Positions 50,185-59,819 of a stretch of DNA of 64,000 nt are shown here, one piece after another. Where the stretch lies: assembly GCA_036654455.1 (NCBI GenBank), contig JAVVRZ010000001.1:257345-321344 (forward strand). Direction: 5' to 3'. Below the pieces are notes generated by a model. The model was not told the DNA's origin. It saw nothing but the letters and a program-made list of their open reading frames with translations, and searched no databases. A program made the translations under genes and the position numbers. This DNA comes from Clostridia bacterium (GTDB lineage: Bacteria; Bacillota; Clostridia; Christensenellales; CAG-314). Numbering within the stretch: position 1 is the stretch's first letter; each line of letters starts with the position of its first letter.

Positions 50185-51456
50185 TTATTCGGTCATAATC
50201 TTAATTATTTCTTTGTCGGTTTCACGCATTCCGTCTTTTGCAAGACGCCCGATATTTTTAATATTTTGTTCTACACCCTTAGTTACAAGCCCGTCGCCTG
50301 CATAAAATTGTTGACCTTGTTTATACATATTGTATCCTAAAATACCAGAGTAAATTGCTACCGCTATCTTACTTGCGCAAGAGGGTTTAGCTCCGTCGCA
50401 AACAACACCGCTAGATATTGCAAGTCCGTTTACAATAGTATGCGCAATAGTATCGGTGTCGCCGTCAATTAAATAAGCTATGCCTGATGCCGAGCCGATA
50501 CCAGCTGAGATTGCTCCGCAATACGCCGACAATTTGCCTATGCCTGTCTTTTGATGTATTGTAACTAAATTAGAAACTACTAAGGCTCTAAATAATTTGT
50601 CTTGACTTGCATTTAAATGTTTTGCATATTCAATTACAGGTAGACTTGCCGTCATACCTTGATTACCGCTTCCCGAAACAATTATTACGGGTAGTTCGCA
50701 ACCGCTCATACGCGCGTCGCTACCGGCAGACGCCATAGCCATAGCCCTAAATAGAACGTCGTCGCAAGTACTTAATACAATTTTACCTATATTTGCGCCA
50801 TAATTATTATTTATACCCTCATAAGAAATTGCCGTATTATATTCTATTTGCCGGCTAATAGGTTCTTTAATATCTTCAACGTCAAGAGTATTTGCATAAT
50901 CTACTATGTCTTCGATGTTAAGTAGCCCATATTCTTCGCAATAAACTTCTTGCTGTTCTTTTTCGTCAAGCGAGAATACAACTTTATTATCTTTTTCTAC
51001 CCTAATTATATTAGTATGAAGGTCGGCTAAAATTACTTTTGCGCAATGTTCGTCGTCTTGTACAAATAATTCGATATAAAGTTGCTTAGAAGAAGAACTT
51101 GGAGAAATAGAAATATTGTCTTTGAGCAAATATTCATCTATTTTTTGGCGTTGCCCGTCGTTAATATGAGAAAGAACTTCAAGTTTATCGCTGAAATTTC
51201 CTGCGATTAGTCCGGCTACAAGCGAAACTTTAATGCCTTTAAGCCCCTTAGTATTGGGAACAACCACGCTTTTTGCATTTTTAATGATATTACCGCACAC
51301 AGATAAACTACACTTTGTGGGTAGTTTGCCTAGCGTTTCCCTAGCGACAGATGCGCAGTAAGCTAACGCAATAGGTTCGGTACAGCCAAAGGCTGCGACA
51401 AGTTCTTTACTAAGTATATGACAATATGCCTTGTATTTAGCATCGCTCTTTAACAT
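50185..51456 (-). CDS. L-cysteine desulfidase / UPF0597 (CyuA, YhaM) family protein
   Basis: 423-residue homologue of the 4Fe-4S enzymes that degrade L-cysteine to pyruvate, ammonia and sulfide. Conserved parts: AAFGCTEPIALAYCA near residue 20, PNTKGLKGI, SGSGNQGMTASLPV and GVVCDGAKPSCASKIA with the C-terminal cysteines of the cluster site. Some family members act on L-serine instead. It follows pcp by 28 bp; together they may recycle peptide-derived amino acids, which is my inference. Confidence 0.88.
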   Translation of the reverse strand: MLKSDAKYKAYCHILSKELVAAFGCTEPIALAYCASVARETLGKLPTKCSLSVCGNIIKNAKSVVVPNTKGLKGIKVSLVAGLIAGNFSDKLEVLSHINDGQRQKIDEYLLKDNISISPSSSSKQLYIELFVQDDEHCAKVILADLHTNIIRVEKDNKVVFSLDEKEQQEVYCEEYGLLNIEDIVDYANTLDVEDIKEPISRQIEYNTAISYEGINNNYGANIGKIVLSTCDDVLFRAMAMASAGSDARMSGCELPVIIVSGSGNQGMTASLPVIEYAKHLNASQDKLFRALVVSNLVTIHQKTGIGKLSAYCGAISAGIGSASGIAYLIDGDTDTIAHTIVNGLAISSGVVCDGAKPSCASKIAVAIYSGILGYNMYKQGQQFYAGDGLVTKGVEQNIKNIGRLAKDGMRETDKEIIKIMTE

Positions 51457-51484
51457 TTGTAACTCCTTATAGCAACTAATATAT

Positions 51485-52075
51485 TTATTTAAGTGTTGCG
51501 TAGTAAATAATACTTTCTTTTATTGCAATTTCAATCGCATTAGTCATAAGACTAAGTTCCATGTAGGGAGCGCTAGGTTTATCTACGACTTGTTCTTTTA
51601 TATAAGGAACGTGTATAAAACCATTGATATAGCGTTTATTTTGTTGAAGCAATCTATATAAGACGCTATTGCAAACATACGAACCTGCTGAAAGCGACAA
51701 AACAACGGGAATATCAGCTTTTTTAATAGCTTCTACAATATTTTCAACTGGTAAAGTCGCAAAATACGCCGTTTGTCCGCCAAAAATTAAATAGTCGGCA
51801 TCGCCTACATTCTCTTTTATTTTATAGTTTAGTCCAACTTTTTCAATCGCTATTGCCTTGCTATTGCCAGATTGTCCAACATTTATAATTATATCGGGAT
51901 TATATTGAGATATTAAAGCGTTAAGTTCTTCAAAAGAACGTGAAAAGTCGGTAGTAATCTCTCTTACAATAATGTTAGCCCCTTCGATTACACTAGGTAA
52001 ATTCTTTACGGCTAAGTAAGAAGGGTTGACTACTTCTTTGCCAAAAGGCGTAAAACCCGTAACTAAAACAAGCAT
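51485..52075 (-). CDS. pcp: Pyroglutamyl-peptidase I
   Basis: Cysteine peptidase removing N-terminal pyroglutamate. Start MLVLVTGFTPFGKEVVNPS. The catalytic triad is visible: Glu in AIEKVGLN, Cys in AGSYVCNSVLY and His in NGFIHVPYI. 196 residues is slightly shorter than the usual 215. Cytosolic. Confidence 0.92.
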   Translation of the reverse strand: MLVLVTGFTPFGKEVVNPSYLAVKNLPSVIEGANIIVREITTDFSRSFEELNALISQYNPDIIINVGQSGNSKAIAIEKVGLNYKIKENVGDADYLIFGGQTAYFATLPVENIVEAIKKADIPVVLSLSAGSYVCNSVLYRLLQQNKRYINGFIHVPYIKEQVVDKPSAPYMELSLMTNAIEIAIKESIIYYATLK

Positions 52076-52228
52076 TAATTCTCCTTTTATTTGTCAACAG
52101 ACCTTATAAATATTTGCAAATTTGTCCCGACCAACTTTTTTATTATAGCATAATCGAATTAAATTTGCAATATAAGCGTAGCAAATTAAAAGCCTATAAA
52201 TTTTACAGCGATAGATTAATTGAACGTT

Positions 52229-53713
52229 TTATCTATTGTATTTTTGGCTAATATTTCTAATGTATTCGCTTAAATTTGCCGAAAAATCTCTTTTATGCGT
52301 TCGATAACTCCAATTTAAACAAGACAATGTCGAAGGTAAATTCATTCTGCTTGACTTACCTTGACATAAGAAGTCTTGCAAGGGGATAATCACCATATTT
52401 GAACGACTAGCGTAAGCAAGATTAATTAATGTTTGTATAGTATTTTTATAACCGTTAGAGCTATATTTAACGCCTAGCGCCTCGCATTGAAGTTTAAGCT
52501 GTTTGTAAAACTCTTTTTTGTCACTTAGTTCCTTAATAAATTGAGCCAAAGGCGCATTATCGTGCGTGCCGGTGTATACGACACAATTTTTATTGTAATT
52601 TGTAGGCTTATGACAATTTGCAGGGTCTTTATCAAAGGCAAATTCAAGAACTTTCATATTAGGATAATTCGTTTGTTTAACAAGCTCTTTTACATCGTCG
52701 TCAATTTGCCCTAAATCTTCGGCGATAATTTTTTTATCAAGCAAGTCTTTAAATAGGTCAAAACCTACGCCGACAAGCCATTTACCGCATTTGGCGGTAG
52801 TTTCTGCGTATGGAATTGCATAGTAATTTGCAAACCCTCTAAAATGGTCTATTCTTACATAATCGAAAAGTTTTAAAGCGTTATTTATTCGGTCTATCCA
52901 CCACTTATAGTTTGTCTGTTTGATATATTCCCAGTCATAGATAGGATTTCCCCAAAGTTGCCCGGATTGGCTAAAATAGTCGGGCGGACAGCCTGCGACT
53001 ACTGTTGGCTTTCTCTCTTTGTCGAGTAGAAACATTTGAGGATTTTCCCAAACTTCTAAGCTATCGTAAGATACATAAATAGGCATATCGCCGATAATTT
53101 CAACGCCTAAATTATTAGCGTAACTTTTAAGAGCAAACCATTGTTGAAGAAAAATGTATTGCGTCCACTCCCAAAATTCTATGTTTTTACTTTGCGCAAG
53201 ACAAAATTGGCTTAAAGCGACGCTGTCCCTATTGCGGTATTGTAGCCCCCATTTATCCCAACTAATACCCTTATGATGTTGTTTAATGGACATAAATACG
53301 CCATAATTATGATATTTGCCTACTTTTAAAAAGTCGGCGTACTCTTGGCTGGGTTTAAATCTAGTAAACGCTTTAAAAAGCAAATTAAAACGGTTGTGAT
53401 AAAGAAATTCGTAGTCGATAGGTTCAACATTATTTGTCGCAGTTAAAATATCTTCTTTGGTGAGCAAGTTCATATTCTCTAAAATATCAAGGTCGATAAA
53501 ATACTGATTAAAGGCATAACTGCAACAAGATTGGTACGGACTATCGCCATATCCAGTAGGCACAAGGGGCAATATTTGCCACAGTTTAAGCCCGCACGAA
53601 TTTAAAAAATCTACAAAATTATAGGCGGACTTACCTAGGCTACCTATGCCGTAATCGCTAGGCAAAGAGCTTATGTGCATTAAAATTCCGCTTTTACGCA
53701 AGTTGTCAGTCAT
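52229..53713 (-). CDS. malQ: 4-alpha-glucanotransferase (GH77)
   Basis: Amylomaltase transferring alpha-1,4-glucan segments between maltodextrins. The start SGILMHISSLPSDYGIGSLG is typical of the family. Catalytic residues: nucleophile Asp in YVRIDHFRGF, acid/base Glu in IIAEDLG, and the third Asp in YTGTHDNAP. 494 residues, standard. No other glycogen or maltose genes are adjacent. Confidence 0.96.
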   Translation of the reverse strand: MTDNLRKSGILMHISSLPSDYGIGSLGKSAYNFVDFLNSCGLKLWQILPLVPTGYGDSPYQSCCSYAFNQYFIDLDILENMNLLTKEDILTATNNVEPIDYEFLYHNRFNLLFKAFTRFKPSQEYADFLKVGKYHNYGVFMSIKQHHKGISWDKWGLQYRNRDSVALSQFCLAQSKNIEFWEWTQYIFLQQWFALKSYANNLGVEIIGDMPIYVSYDSLEVWENPQMFLLDKERKPTVVAGCPPDYFSQSGQLWGNPIYDWEYIKQTNYKWWIDRINNALKLFDYVRIDHFRGFANYYAIPYAETTAKCGKWLVGVGFDLFKDLLDKKIIAEDLGQIDDDVKELVKQTNYPNMKVLEFAFDKDPANCHKPTNYNKNCVVYTGTHDNAPLAQFIKELSDKKEFYKQLKLQCEALGVKYSSNGYKNTIQTLINLAYASRSNMVIIPLQDFLCQGKSSRMNLPSTLSCLNWSYRTHKRDFSANLSEYIRNISQKYNR

Positions 53714-53862
53714 AATCTTCTCCCCCCGCTTTTATCTAACGTAATAAAATATATTACTAATTTTACCACAACTGCCTAACTATAAGCAAGAAGAAATATC
53801 CCCCGCTTAAATAAATCTTTAATATTCTTTTAATTTAATTACAATTTATTTAACAACAAAAT

Positions 53863-53889
53863 CTACCGCCTAAAATATTTAAGCGGTAG
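53863..53889 (-). terminator. Terminator-like hairpin after the phosphoesterase gene
   Basis: CTACCGC/GCGGTAG with additional A/T pairs inside (CTACCGCCTAAAATATTTAA...); T-run on the minus strand is short (ATTTTG). 35 bp after the stop. Confidence 0.6.
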
Positions 53890-53923
53890 AATATTACCAG
53901 TATTATAAAATTAATTTAACAAA

Positions 53924-55606
53924 TTATTTATTTGGCACTACTATTTGACTGCCGTAAACTTTATCTTTTATCCAAGGCGAAACAATGCTTACAATTTGAT
54001 TGTCTTTTGTAGTAAATCTCATTGTTGTGTTTGTTCCATCGCTAGTTACCGCAAGCCCGATAAAGTATTTCTCAAAGAATTTGTCGCCTACGTCAATTTG
54101 TTGTACGTTGCTCTTTCGTGAAACCATCACAAGCGGAAAAGATGCGTTTGTAGTATAGCCTTCGGGCTTAGTTGAAGTATACCCTGCGTAGGCTTCTTGC
54201 AAATATAAAGGGGTATTTGGTTCGGCATTTGGCTCGACATACATTAGTTGATGTCTATGTCCGGCAAACATCATAGTCAATTTCATTTGATTAAGCCTTT
54301 CAATCCAACTATCTTTGACTTTGCCTGCGTGGTCTTTTGCATATTTGAAAGTAATAGGAATATGACAAATTCCTATGCGATAATCAATACCTTCGGCGTC
54401 AAATTCGTCGTCTTTGTTATCAAGAATAGTGTCTAAAAATTCGGTTTGATCGGCTCGGTATTGGTCAAATCTAGAAGAATCGTAAAACTCCGCCCAGTTA
54501 TCGCCGTGATCCTCGCCTAAGTCAAGCACAACTCCCCAGATATTTTGCATTTTAAAGGTAAAATAGAAGTTTTGATTTACCGAACCTACAAATTTATATA
54601 ATTCGTCGGCAATTAAACCTTTTGTTTCGTGATTTCCCCTTGCGTAAACAGTGGGAATTTCGCCCCTAGTAATTCCGCCCATAACTCTAAGCCCATAGAC
54701 AACGTCGCCGATAGTATCAAGCCAGTTAGCCGTATCTCCGCAACAAATTAGGAAGTCTAACTTATCGCCAAAGAAATTGCCAGCCTTAATAGCTTGCCTA
54801 TATTCGGTATGAGTATCGCTTAAAACATAGTAGTTTAAGCCGTTTTCGGTATCGATACCACGCCAATTATATTCTTGACTTATGGTAACGCCCTGCATTG
54901 CGCTATAAGGTCCTCTTAATATCATTGCCCGAGAAAAAATAGTATATCCGCCTGCATTGTCTAGCTCCTCCATAGGCACGCATACTTTATGAACTCGGTC
55001 TTGACTTGTTCTTGAACCTGCATAGGTAGCGTTATACTCTTTGTCGCCTACTTTAACCCACGCCGTACTCTTTGCGCTAGTTATAAATACAATTTGATAT
55101 TCTTCTTCTACTGCGTATACAACAGGCGTAGTCTCAAATTGATTAGGAATAATGCCAAAATATCCAAAGAAAATGCCAAAAACTAAAACAAAAACTAAAA
55201 CAAATTTAAATATTCTACTATTTGCAAGTTTGGTCTTAGGATAATAGAATAAAAGAAATACAAGCAAAGCAATCAATGCCGTAAAACCAAAGGCTATTGC
55301 AAACTCACGCAAAAAATATTTGTAGCTGTCGTATGCGACGCTTATTATATAGCACTCTACAACAAAAAAGAACAACGTCAACACGCTGAAAATAATAGTA
55401 GGTATTAAGTATCTCTTACCGGAAAGCAAGATTATTAGACTTGCTACTGCAATTAGAAACATTAAAGCAATTATGATATAAGGCGAAGCCTTGCCTAAAA
55501 TTGCAATAATACCTGACCACATTGAGTGTATGGCATAAAAACATAGCACGTTAAACACCGAAATGACAGTAGAAGTTATAGATAGCCATAATTTACTTTG
55601 TTTCAT
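53924..55606 (-). CDS. Membrane-anchored calcineurin-like phosphoesterase
   Basis: Five to six hydrophobic segments in residues 10-150 are followed by a metallophosphoesterase domain facing outside or inside the membrane. All five metal-site blocks are visible: LSDTHTEY, CCGDTANW, RGNHETKG, CHIPI and AGHRHQ. The segment between (about 160-250) resembles the Ig-like N-terminal part of purple-acid-type phosphoesterases. 560 residues. Substrate unknown. Confidence 0.85.
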   Translation of the reverse strand: MKQSKLWLSITSTVISVFNVLCFYAIHSMWSGIIAILGKASPYIIIALMFLIAVASLIILLSGKRYLIPTIIFSVLTLFFFVVECYIISVAYDSYKYFLREFAIAFGFTALIALLVFLLFYYPKTKLANSRIFKFVLVFVLVFGIFFGYFGIIPNQFETTPVVYAVEEEYQIVFITSAKSTAWVKVGDKEYNATYAGSRTSQDRVHKVCVPMEELDNAGGYTIFSRAMILRGPYSAMQGVTISQEYNWRGIDTENGLNYYVLSDTHTEYRQAIKAGNFFGDKLDFLICCGDTANWLDTIGDVVYGLRVMGGITRGEIPTVYARGNHETKGLIADELYKFVGSVNQNFYFTFKMQNIWGVVLDLGEDHGDNWAEFYDSSRFDQYRADQTEFLDTILDNKDDEFDAEGIDYRIGICHIPITFKYAKDHAGKVKDSWIERLNQMKLTMMFAGHRHQLMYVEPNAEPNTPLYLQEAYAGYTSTKPEGYTTNASFPLVMVSRKSNVQQIDVGDKFFEKYFIGLAVTSDGTNTTMRFTTKDNQIVSIVSPWIKDKVYGSQIVVPNK

Positions 55607-55809
55607 ATATATTCTCCTTTATTGATTACCTAATTAATTATATAACGAATATATACAAGTGTCAATGCAAGTTATATAAAATATACTTTGCCATAAGATT
55701 AAAATTAAACCAAAAAATAGGTTACTAGATTTGACAATCAAAGAATATATTATATTAAAGAACTTTATCTGTCTAGGTAAATTTTACATAAACAGATAGG
55801 AGAGAATTT

Positions 55810-56115
55810 ATGGAATACCTTCAAATTGTAGGAGTACCTGCGATAGCAACCATAGTATATTGGGTTATTAACTTAATGAAATATACTTTTAACAGCGATG
55901 TAAAATTTTTAAGGTTTGTACCTTTACTGTCAGCGCTAATAGGCTCGATTATGGGCGTTTTGTGCTACTACCTTGCGCCCGAACTTATTTCGGCAAACAA
56001 TATAGTAGTAGCGATTATCGTAGGCGGAGCAAGCGGTCTTTCGGCTACTGGCACGCATCAAATAATTAAACAACTTGGCGAAAAAGACGGAGTTGAACCG
56101 CCAAAAAAATTATAA
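55810..56115 (+). CDS. Holin-like small membrane protein
   Basis: 101 residues with three hydrophobic segments (5-25, 36-56, 65-85) and a charged C-terminus KKDGVEPPKKL-type tail. The pattern FVPLLSALIGSIMGVL followed by IVGGASGLSATGTHQIIKQL matches Hol44/superfamily-V phage holins. The start has AGGAGAG at good spacing. No endolysin or other phage gene is adjacent. It may be a domesticated holin or the remnant of a prophage. Confidence 0.7.
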   Translation: MEYLQIVGVPAIATIVYWVINLMKYTFNSDVKFLRFVPLLSALIGSIMGVLCYYLAPELISANNIVVAIIVGGASGLSATGTHQIIKQLGEKDGVEPPKKL

Positions 56116-56160
56116 TAAGAAAGGTAATTATTATAGTAAACAAGCTAATTTAGCTACAAA

Positions 56161-56190
56161 TAACCGCTCAAAATATATTTTGAGCGGTTA
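56161..56190. terminator. Perfect 30-bp palindrome after the holin-like gene
   Basis: TAACCGCTCAAAATA followed directly by its reverse complement. There is no T-run on either strand, so intrinsic termination is doubtful. It lies between convergent genes. Confidence 0.5.
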
Positions 56191-56254
56191 ATGGTTAATT
56201 TAATATTTCTCAATTTATTAAAAGATTGATTTGTTAAAGGTAAATTATGTTTGA

Positions 56255-56515
56255 TTAATCGTCAAGAATTTCTTGACAAAGTTCTTCTAGCGTTTGACTG
56301 ACTTGGGTTAATTCGCTAAGTTCTACTAAATGAGTTGTGGTTACGCCTTTTTCAACTTTTGTTATTTTTACTGATTGCTTGTCAATATCGCTTACTACGG
56401 TAAAATCAATATTGGGCGTTGTGGTTACGGTAATTAAATTATTTGGGCTAACGGTTTGGGTCTTAGTCGCAGTTACCCTACTTATTCGTTTATTATTTCG
56501 TGAAGTTATTCTCAA
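56255..56515 (-). CDS. Small conserved-looking protein, translationally coupled to pncB
   Basis: 86 residues, no family recognised. It begins with TTG at 56515 that overlaps the pncB stop (TTGA). GAGAGGAAAA upstream, within the end of pncB, serves as ribosome binding site. The sequence is rich in Thr, Val and Ser, with a likely beta-strand repeat (VTATKTQTVSP, ITVTTTPNIDFTVVSD) and an acidic C-terminal helix (LEELCQEILDD). No membrane segment. It is plausible because of the coupling, but could be spurious. Confidence 0.5.
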   Translation of the reverse strand: MRITSRNNKRISRVTATKTQTVSPNNLITVTTTPNIDFTVVSDIDKQSVKITKVEKGVTTTHLVELSELTQVSQTLEELCQEILDD

Positions 56516-57948
56516 ATGTTTTCCTCTCTACTCTTAGTAATAAATTCTGTCTTAATATTATACAGTTTGTCTGATAGGTCTACCTTGTAAATTTCGCTCT
56601 TAACATTACGGGTATGTTCTTCCCAAAATTGAGCAAGGTTATCTTTGGCTTTTTGCTTAATTTTATATATGTCGGGCAATTTAACAACAAGCTTGCCATT
56701 AGAAATAATCGTATTCATCATTGGTTTTAGATAGAAGTCGCTGACAATTTGTCTTTTCCAACGTTCGGCGGGGTGAGTAATTATTAAAGGTTTGTTTTCG
56801 TCGATTACTTCGTCATATACGCAAATGATATCGGCAAGAGCTTTATTTGTAACCTTGCTGATTAATCTATAAAACGTCTTTCTACAAGGGTTGGTAATTT
56901 TAATAGGATTGTCCGAAATTTTCATTTTTGGTATATATTCGCCGTTAACTTTTAATGCCGCAAGTTTATAAACACCGCCTAGACTTGGTGTTTCGTTGCT
57001 TGTAATTAGTCTTGTGCCAACGCCGTAGACGTCAATTCTTGCGCCCTGATTGTTTAGCGATTGTATTACATATTCGTCAAGGTCACCGCTAACAAATATC
57101 TTTGCGTCGGGGTAACCTGCTTGGTCTAACATTGCGCGAGCTTTTTTGGATAAATAAGCTAAGTCTCCGCTATCCAGTCTTATGCCAACGGGTCGAATAC
57201 CTTTTTGGTTAAGTTCGTCGAATACTTTAATTGCGTTAGGAACGCCACTTTTTAAGGTGTCGTAAGTGTCGACTAGCAACATACAGTTGTTTGGATAAAG
57301 TTCGGCGTAAGCTCTAAACGATTCTAGCTCGTTATCGAAAGACATTACCCAGCTGTGAGCGTGAGTACCTTTTGGAGTAAGGTTAAACATTTGACAAGTA
57401 AGCACATTGCTCGTACTACTGCAACCGCCGATTACGGCAGCTCTTGCGCCATAAATTGCAGCATCTGGGGCTTGCGCTCGTCTTAAACCAAATTCAAGTA
57501 CGCTACCATTTCCTGCCGAACGACAAACTCTTGCCGATTTAGTTGCAATTAAAGTTTGGAAGTTGACAATATTAAGTAAAGCGCTTTCTATAATTTGAGC
57601 TTCGATAATTGGCGCTTCTATTGTAATTACGGGTTCGTAGGGAAAAACAACCGCCCCTTCTTCTACGGCGTAAACATTGCCCGAAAACTTAAAATTACTT
57701 AAATATTCTAAAAATTCCTTCGACATTTCATTAGTACTGCGTAAAAATTCAATATCTTGTTTAGAAAAGTGTAAATTCATAATATATTCTACGGCTTGTT
57801 CGAGTCCGGCGGCTATGCAATAGCTACTCTCGTCATAGGGACGGAAAAAAAGGTCGAATACGGCGACGGTGTTGGACATATTCTTCTTAAAATAGCCGTT
57901 GCTCATAGTCAATTCATAGTAGTCAGTCATCATACTTAGATTTCTCAT
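56512..57948 (-). CDS. pncB: Nicotinate phosphoribosyltransferase
   Basis: Converts nicotinate and PRPP to nicotinate mononucleotide for NAD salvage. Start MRNLSMMTDYYELTMSNGYF, then the FDLFFR, GLEQAVEYI, EFGLRRAQ, GTHAHSW, IRLDSGDLAYLSK and SGDLDEYVI blocks are all present. 478 residues. Followed by a coupled small ORF. Confidence 0.95.
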   Translation of the reverse strand: MRNLSMMTDYYELTMSNGYFKKNMSNTVAVFDLFFRPYDESSYCIAAGLEQAVEYIMNLHFSKQDIEFLRSTNEMSKEFLEYLSNFKFSGNVYAVEEGAVVFPYEPVITIEAPIIEAQIIESALLNIVNFQTLIATKSARVCRSAGNGSVLEFGLRRAQAPDAAIYGARAAVIGGCSSTSNVLTCQMFNLTPKGTHAHSWVMSFDNELESFRAYAELYPNNCMLLVDTYDTLKSGVPNAIKVFDELNQKGIRPVGIRLDSGDLAYLSKKARAMLDQAGYPDAKIFVSGDLDEYVIQSLNNQGARIDVYGVGTRLITSNETPSLGGVYKLAALKVNGEYIPKMKISDNPIKITNPCRKTFYRLISKVTNKALADIICVYDEVIDENKPLIITHPAERWKRQIVSDFYLKPMMNTIISNGKLVVKLPDIYKIKQKAKDNLAQFWEEHTRNVKSEIYKVDLSDKLYNIKTEFITKSREENI

Positions 57949-58024
57949 ATCTAAATAATCTCCTTTGCTAAATATATTTAACTTCTTAATTTGTCTTGTG
58001 TGTTGGTTATATATTTACCTTATG

Positions 58025-58987
58025 TTAATTTTTTGCTTGTTTTTTATGAAAAATTCGCTTTAACAAAACAAGAATTTCTTTGCGATAAATTACGATTATT
58101 TTAATAAAAGCAAGAACTATTACAAGAATAGACACCGCCTGCGATATTCTTATGCCGGTATCCCAAAGTTGTTGTTTCCAAATAAGAGGAACTCGCAAAA
58201 ACAAGCTGTCGGTACGCAGACCTTCTATTACAAGTCTAACCGCTCCATAGAATAAACCGTAAAAGGTCAAACACCAACCGTTGCGGTAATGTTTGTTTTT
58301 AAGCAATAGTAAACAAATAATAAAACCTAATAGAGTACACATCGACTCGTAGAAAAATGTCGCCTGATAAAAACTACCGTTAATTTCTACGGCGTTAGGA
58401 AACCATTGCCAAATAGGGTTGGTAATTATATTGCCGTGAGCTTCGCCGTTGATAAAGTTACCCCACCGCCCCATTGATTGCGCTAAAAATAAGCCCGGAA
58501 TAATGCAGTCGGCAATTTCGAGAAAGTTAAGTTTCTTTACCTTTGTTATAATGTATACGGCGACATATCCTGCGATTACTGCGCCATATATGCCTAGTCC
58601 GCCGTCACGAATTGCAAATATATGCTTAAAACTCCAATAGTAAGCCTGTGTAACCTCGCCCGACCAACCTACTGTAATCAATTCTTGATTAAAATATTGC
58701 GCCGAAGTGATATAGTCGTAAGGAAATATAAGAAAATAAAGCCTTGCGCCGATAATTGCAAGCGGTATTACCAAAACTGCGTAGTCAAGGCAAATGTCGC
58801 TTAAAAGACCTTTGCGTTTGAGCAATCTTGACATTACAATCATAGCGGCGCAAATGCCAGCTACAATAATAATGCCATAGAAATATATTGGATACCCCCA
58901 AAATTCTATGGCTCTGCCGTTAGAAGAAATTTTAATATCTAGCCAATCAAAAGAAATTTTACTTATTAATTGCCAAAATAAATACAT
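58025..58987 (-). CDS. lgt: Prolipoprotein diacylglyceryl transferase
   Basis: Transfers diacylglyceryl to the lipobox cysteine of prelipoproteins at the outer face of the membrane. The signature is QSMGRWGNFINGEAHG, and about seven membrane segments are present. I place the start at the ATG at 58987, preceded by AAAGGAAG; the open frame extends six residues to a GTG. 320 residues. It would process the InlB-repeat lipoprotein in this window. Confidence 0.94.
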   Translation of the reverse strand: MYLFWQLISKISFDWLDIKISSNGRAIEFWGYPIYFYGIIIVAGICAAMIVMSRLLKRKGLLSDICLDYAVLVIPLAIIGARLYFLIFPYDYITSAQYFNQELITVGWSGEVTQAYYWSFKHIFAIRDGGLGIYGAVIAGYVAVYIITKVKKLNFLEIADCIIPGLFLAQSMGRWGNFINGEAHGNIITNPIWQWFPNAVEINGSFYQATFFYESMCTLLGFIICLLLLKNKHYRNGWCLTFYGLFYGAVRLVIEGLRTDSLFLRVPLIWKQQLWDTGIRISQAVSILVIVLAFIKIIVIYRKEILVLLKRIFHKKQAKN

Positions 58988-59064
58988 ATCTTGCTTCCTT
59001 TTCACTCAAATTAGTTAACCCATTATACCCTAGTATACAAGGCTATGTCAAGGTAAAAACAAAT

Positions 59065-59091
59065 AGTCTGCCTCAAAATTAAAGGCAGACT
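59065..59091 (-). terminator. Terminator-like hairpin after the zinc-ribbon membrane gene
   Basis: AGTCTGCCT/AGGCAGACT, 9-bp stem with a 9-nt loop; T-rich but interrupted tail on the minus strand. 15 bp after the stop. Confidence 0.65.
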
Positions 59092-59105
59092 AAATAAAAG
59101 TTAAA

Positions 59106-59819
59106 TTATATATTCCACTTTCTTATATACTCAGATTTTACTTGTTTATAGTAGCAAATTGCCATAACTCCAATATTTAATAGACTAGCAAAAAATATTA
59201 TAGACGAATAGAGAGAGCCGTGCGTCCTAAACGAAGGTATTGCCCAAACAAGAACTTGAAAAATTACCAAAAATACCGTACAAAATAGTAGTGCGCTAAA
59301 ATATCCATAGTAAGATTTGTTGTGATTTTCAATTATTATCATAATGTCGCAAAGAATAATAGACGCTAAATAAATTGAAGGCAACACCCACTTAATAGAT
59401 ATTCTTATGCCTGTAAATTTGTTGATTATAAGCTCTAACATAACCGCCAAAAACGTGCCTATAATTAAGTCAATCATAATTTGATTATACAATTTGCTTT
59501 TACGAGTGATTGGAAAAAGCACGCAAAACAAAGAAAACAAAGTGCCGCACATAGCGTAAGCCGACCAAGTAATAGTATGCGCTATAAATAGGTCTATCGC
59601 AACCGCAACTACCATAATAAGTATAAGAAGTCTGTTAGCCCTGCTACGAAAGAAGTCGACTTTTTCTTCAAGAACTACTTTGGGATATATCTCATATTTT
59701 TCAATTTCTTCATATTTTTCAAAAGGTTTATCGCCCTTTTCTTCAAGAAAACTACCGCATAAAGGACAATTTTCTTCTTCTTTATTTACATTTACTTTGC
59801 AAACTGTACAATATTTCAT
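59106..59819 (-). CDS. Zinc-ribbon membrane protein (DUF6320-like)
   Basis: An N-terminal zinc ribbon (CTVC at 4-7, CPLC at 18-21) is followed by a charged linker and about seven membrane segments (65-230). It overlaps the upstream acyltransferase gene (ATGA), so the two are translationally coupled and probably form a system at the membrane. Function unknown; the zinc ribbon is too short to be catalytic. Confidence 0.75.
   Translation of the reverse strand: MKYCTVCKVNVNKEEENCPLCGSFLEEKGDKPFEKYEEIEKYEIYPKVVLEEKVDFFRSRANRLLILIMVVAVAIDLFIAHTITWSAYAMCGTLFSLFCVLFPITRKSKLYNQIMIDLIIGTFLAVMLELIINKFTGIRISIKWVLPSIYLASIILCDIMIIIENHNKSYYGYFSALLFCTVFLVIFQVLVWAIPSFRTHGSLYSSIIFFASLLNIGVMAICYYKQVKSEYIRKWNI

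Noticed and set aside
53924-57948. Prophage around the holin-like gene
   Set aside because: The neighbours are housekeeping genes and there are no integrase, capsid, terminase or lysin genes.
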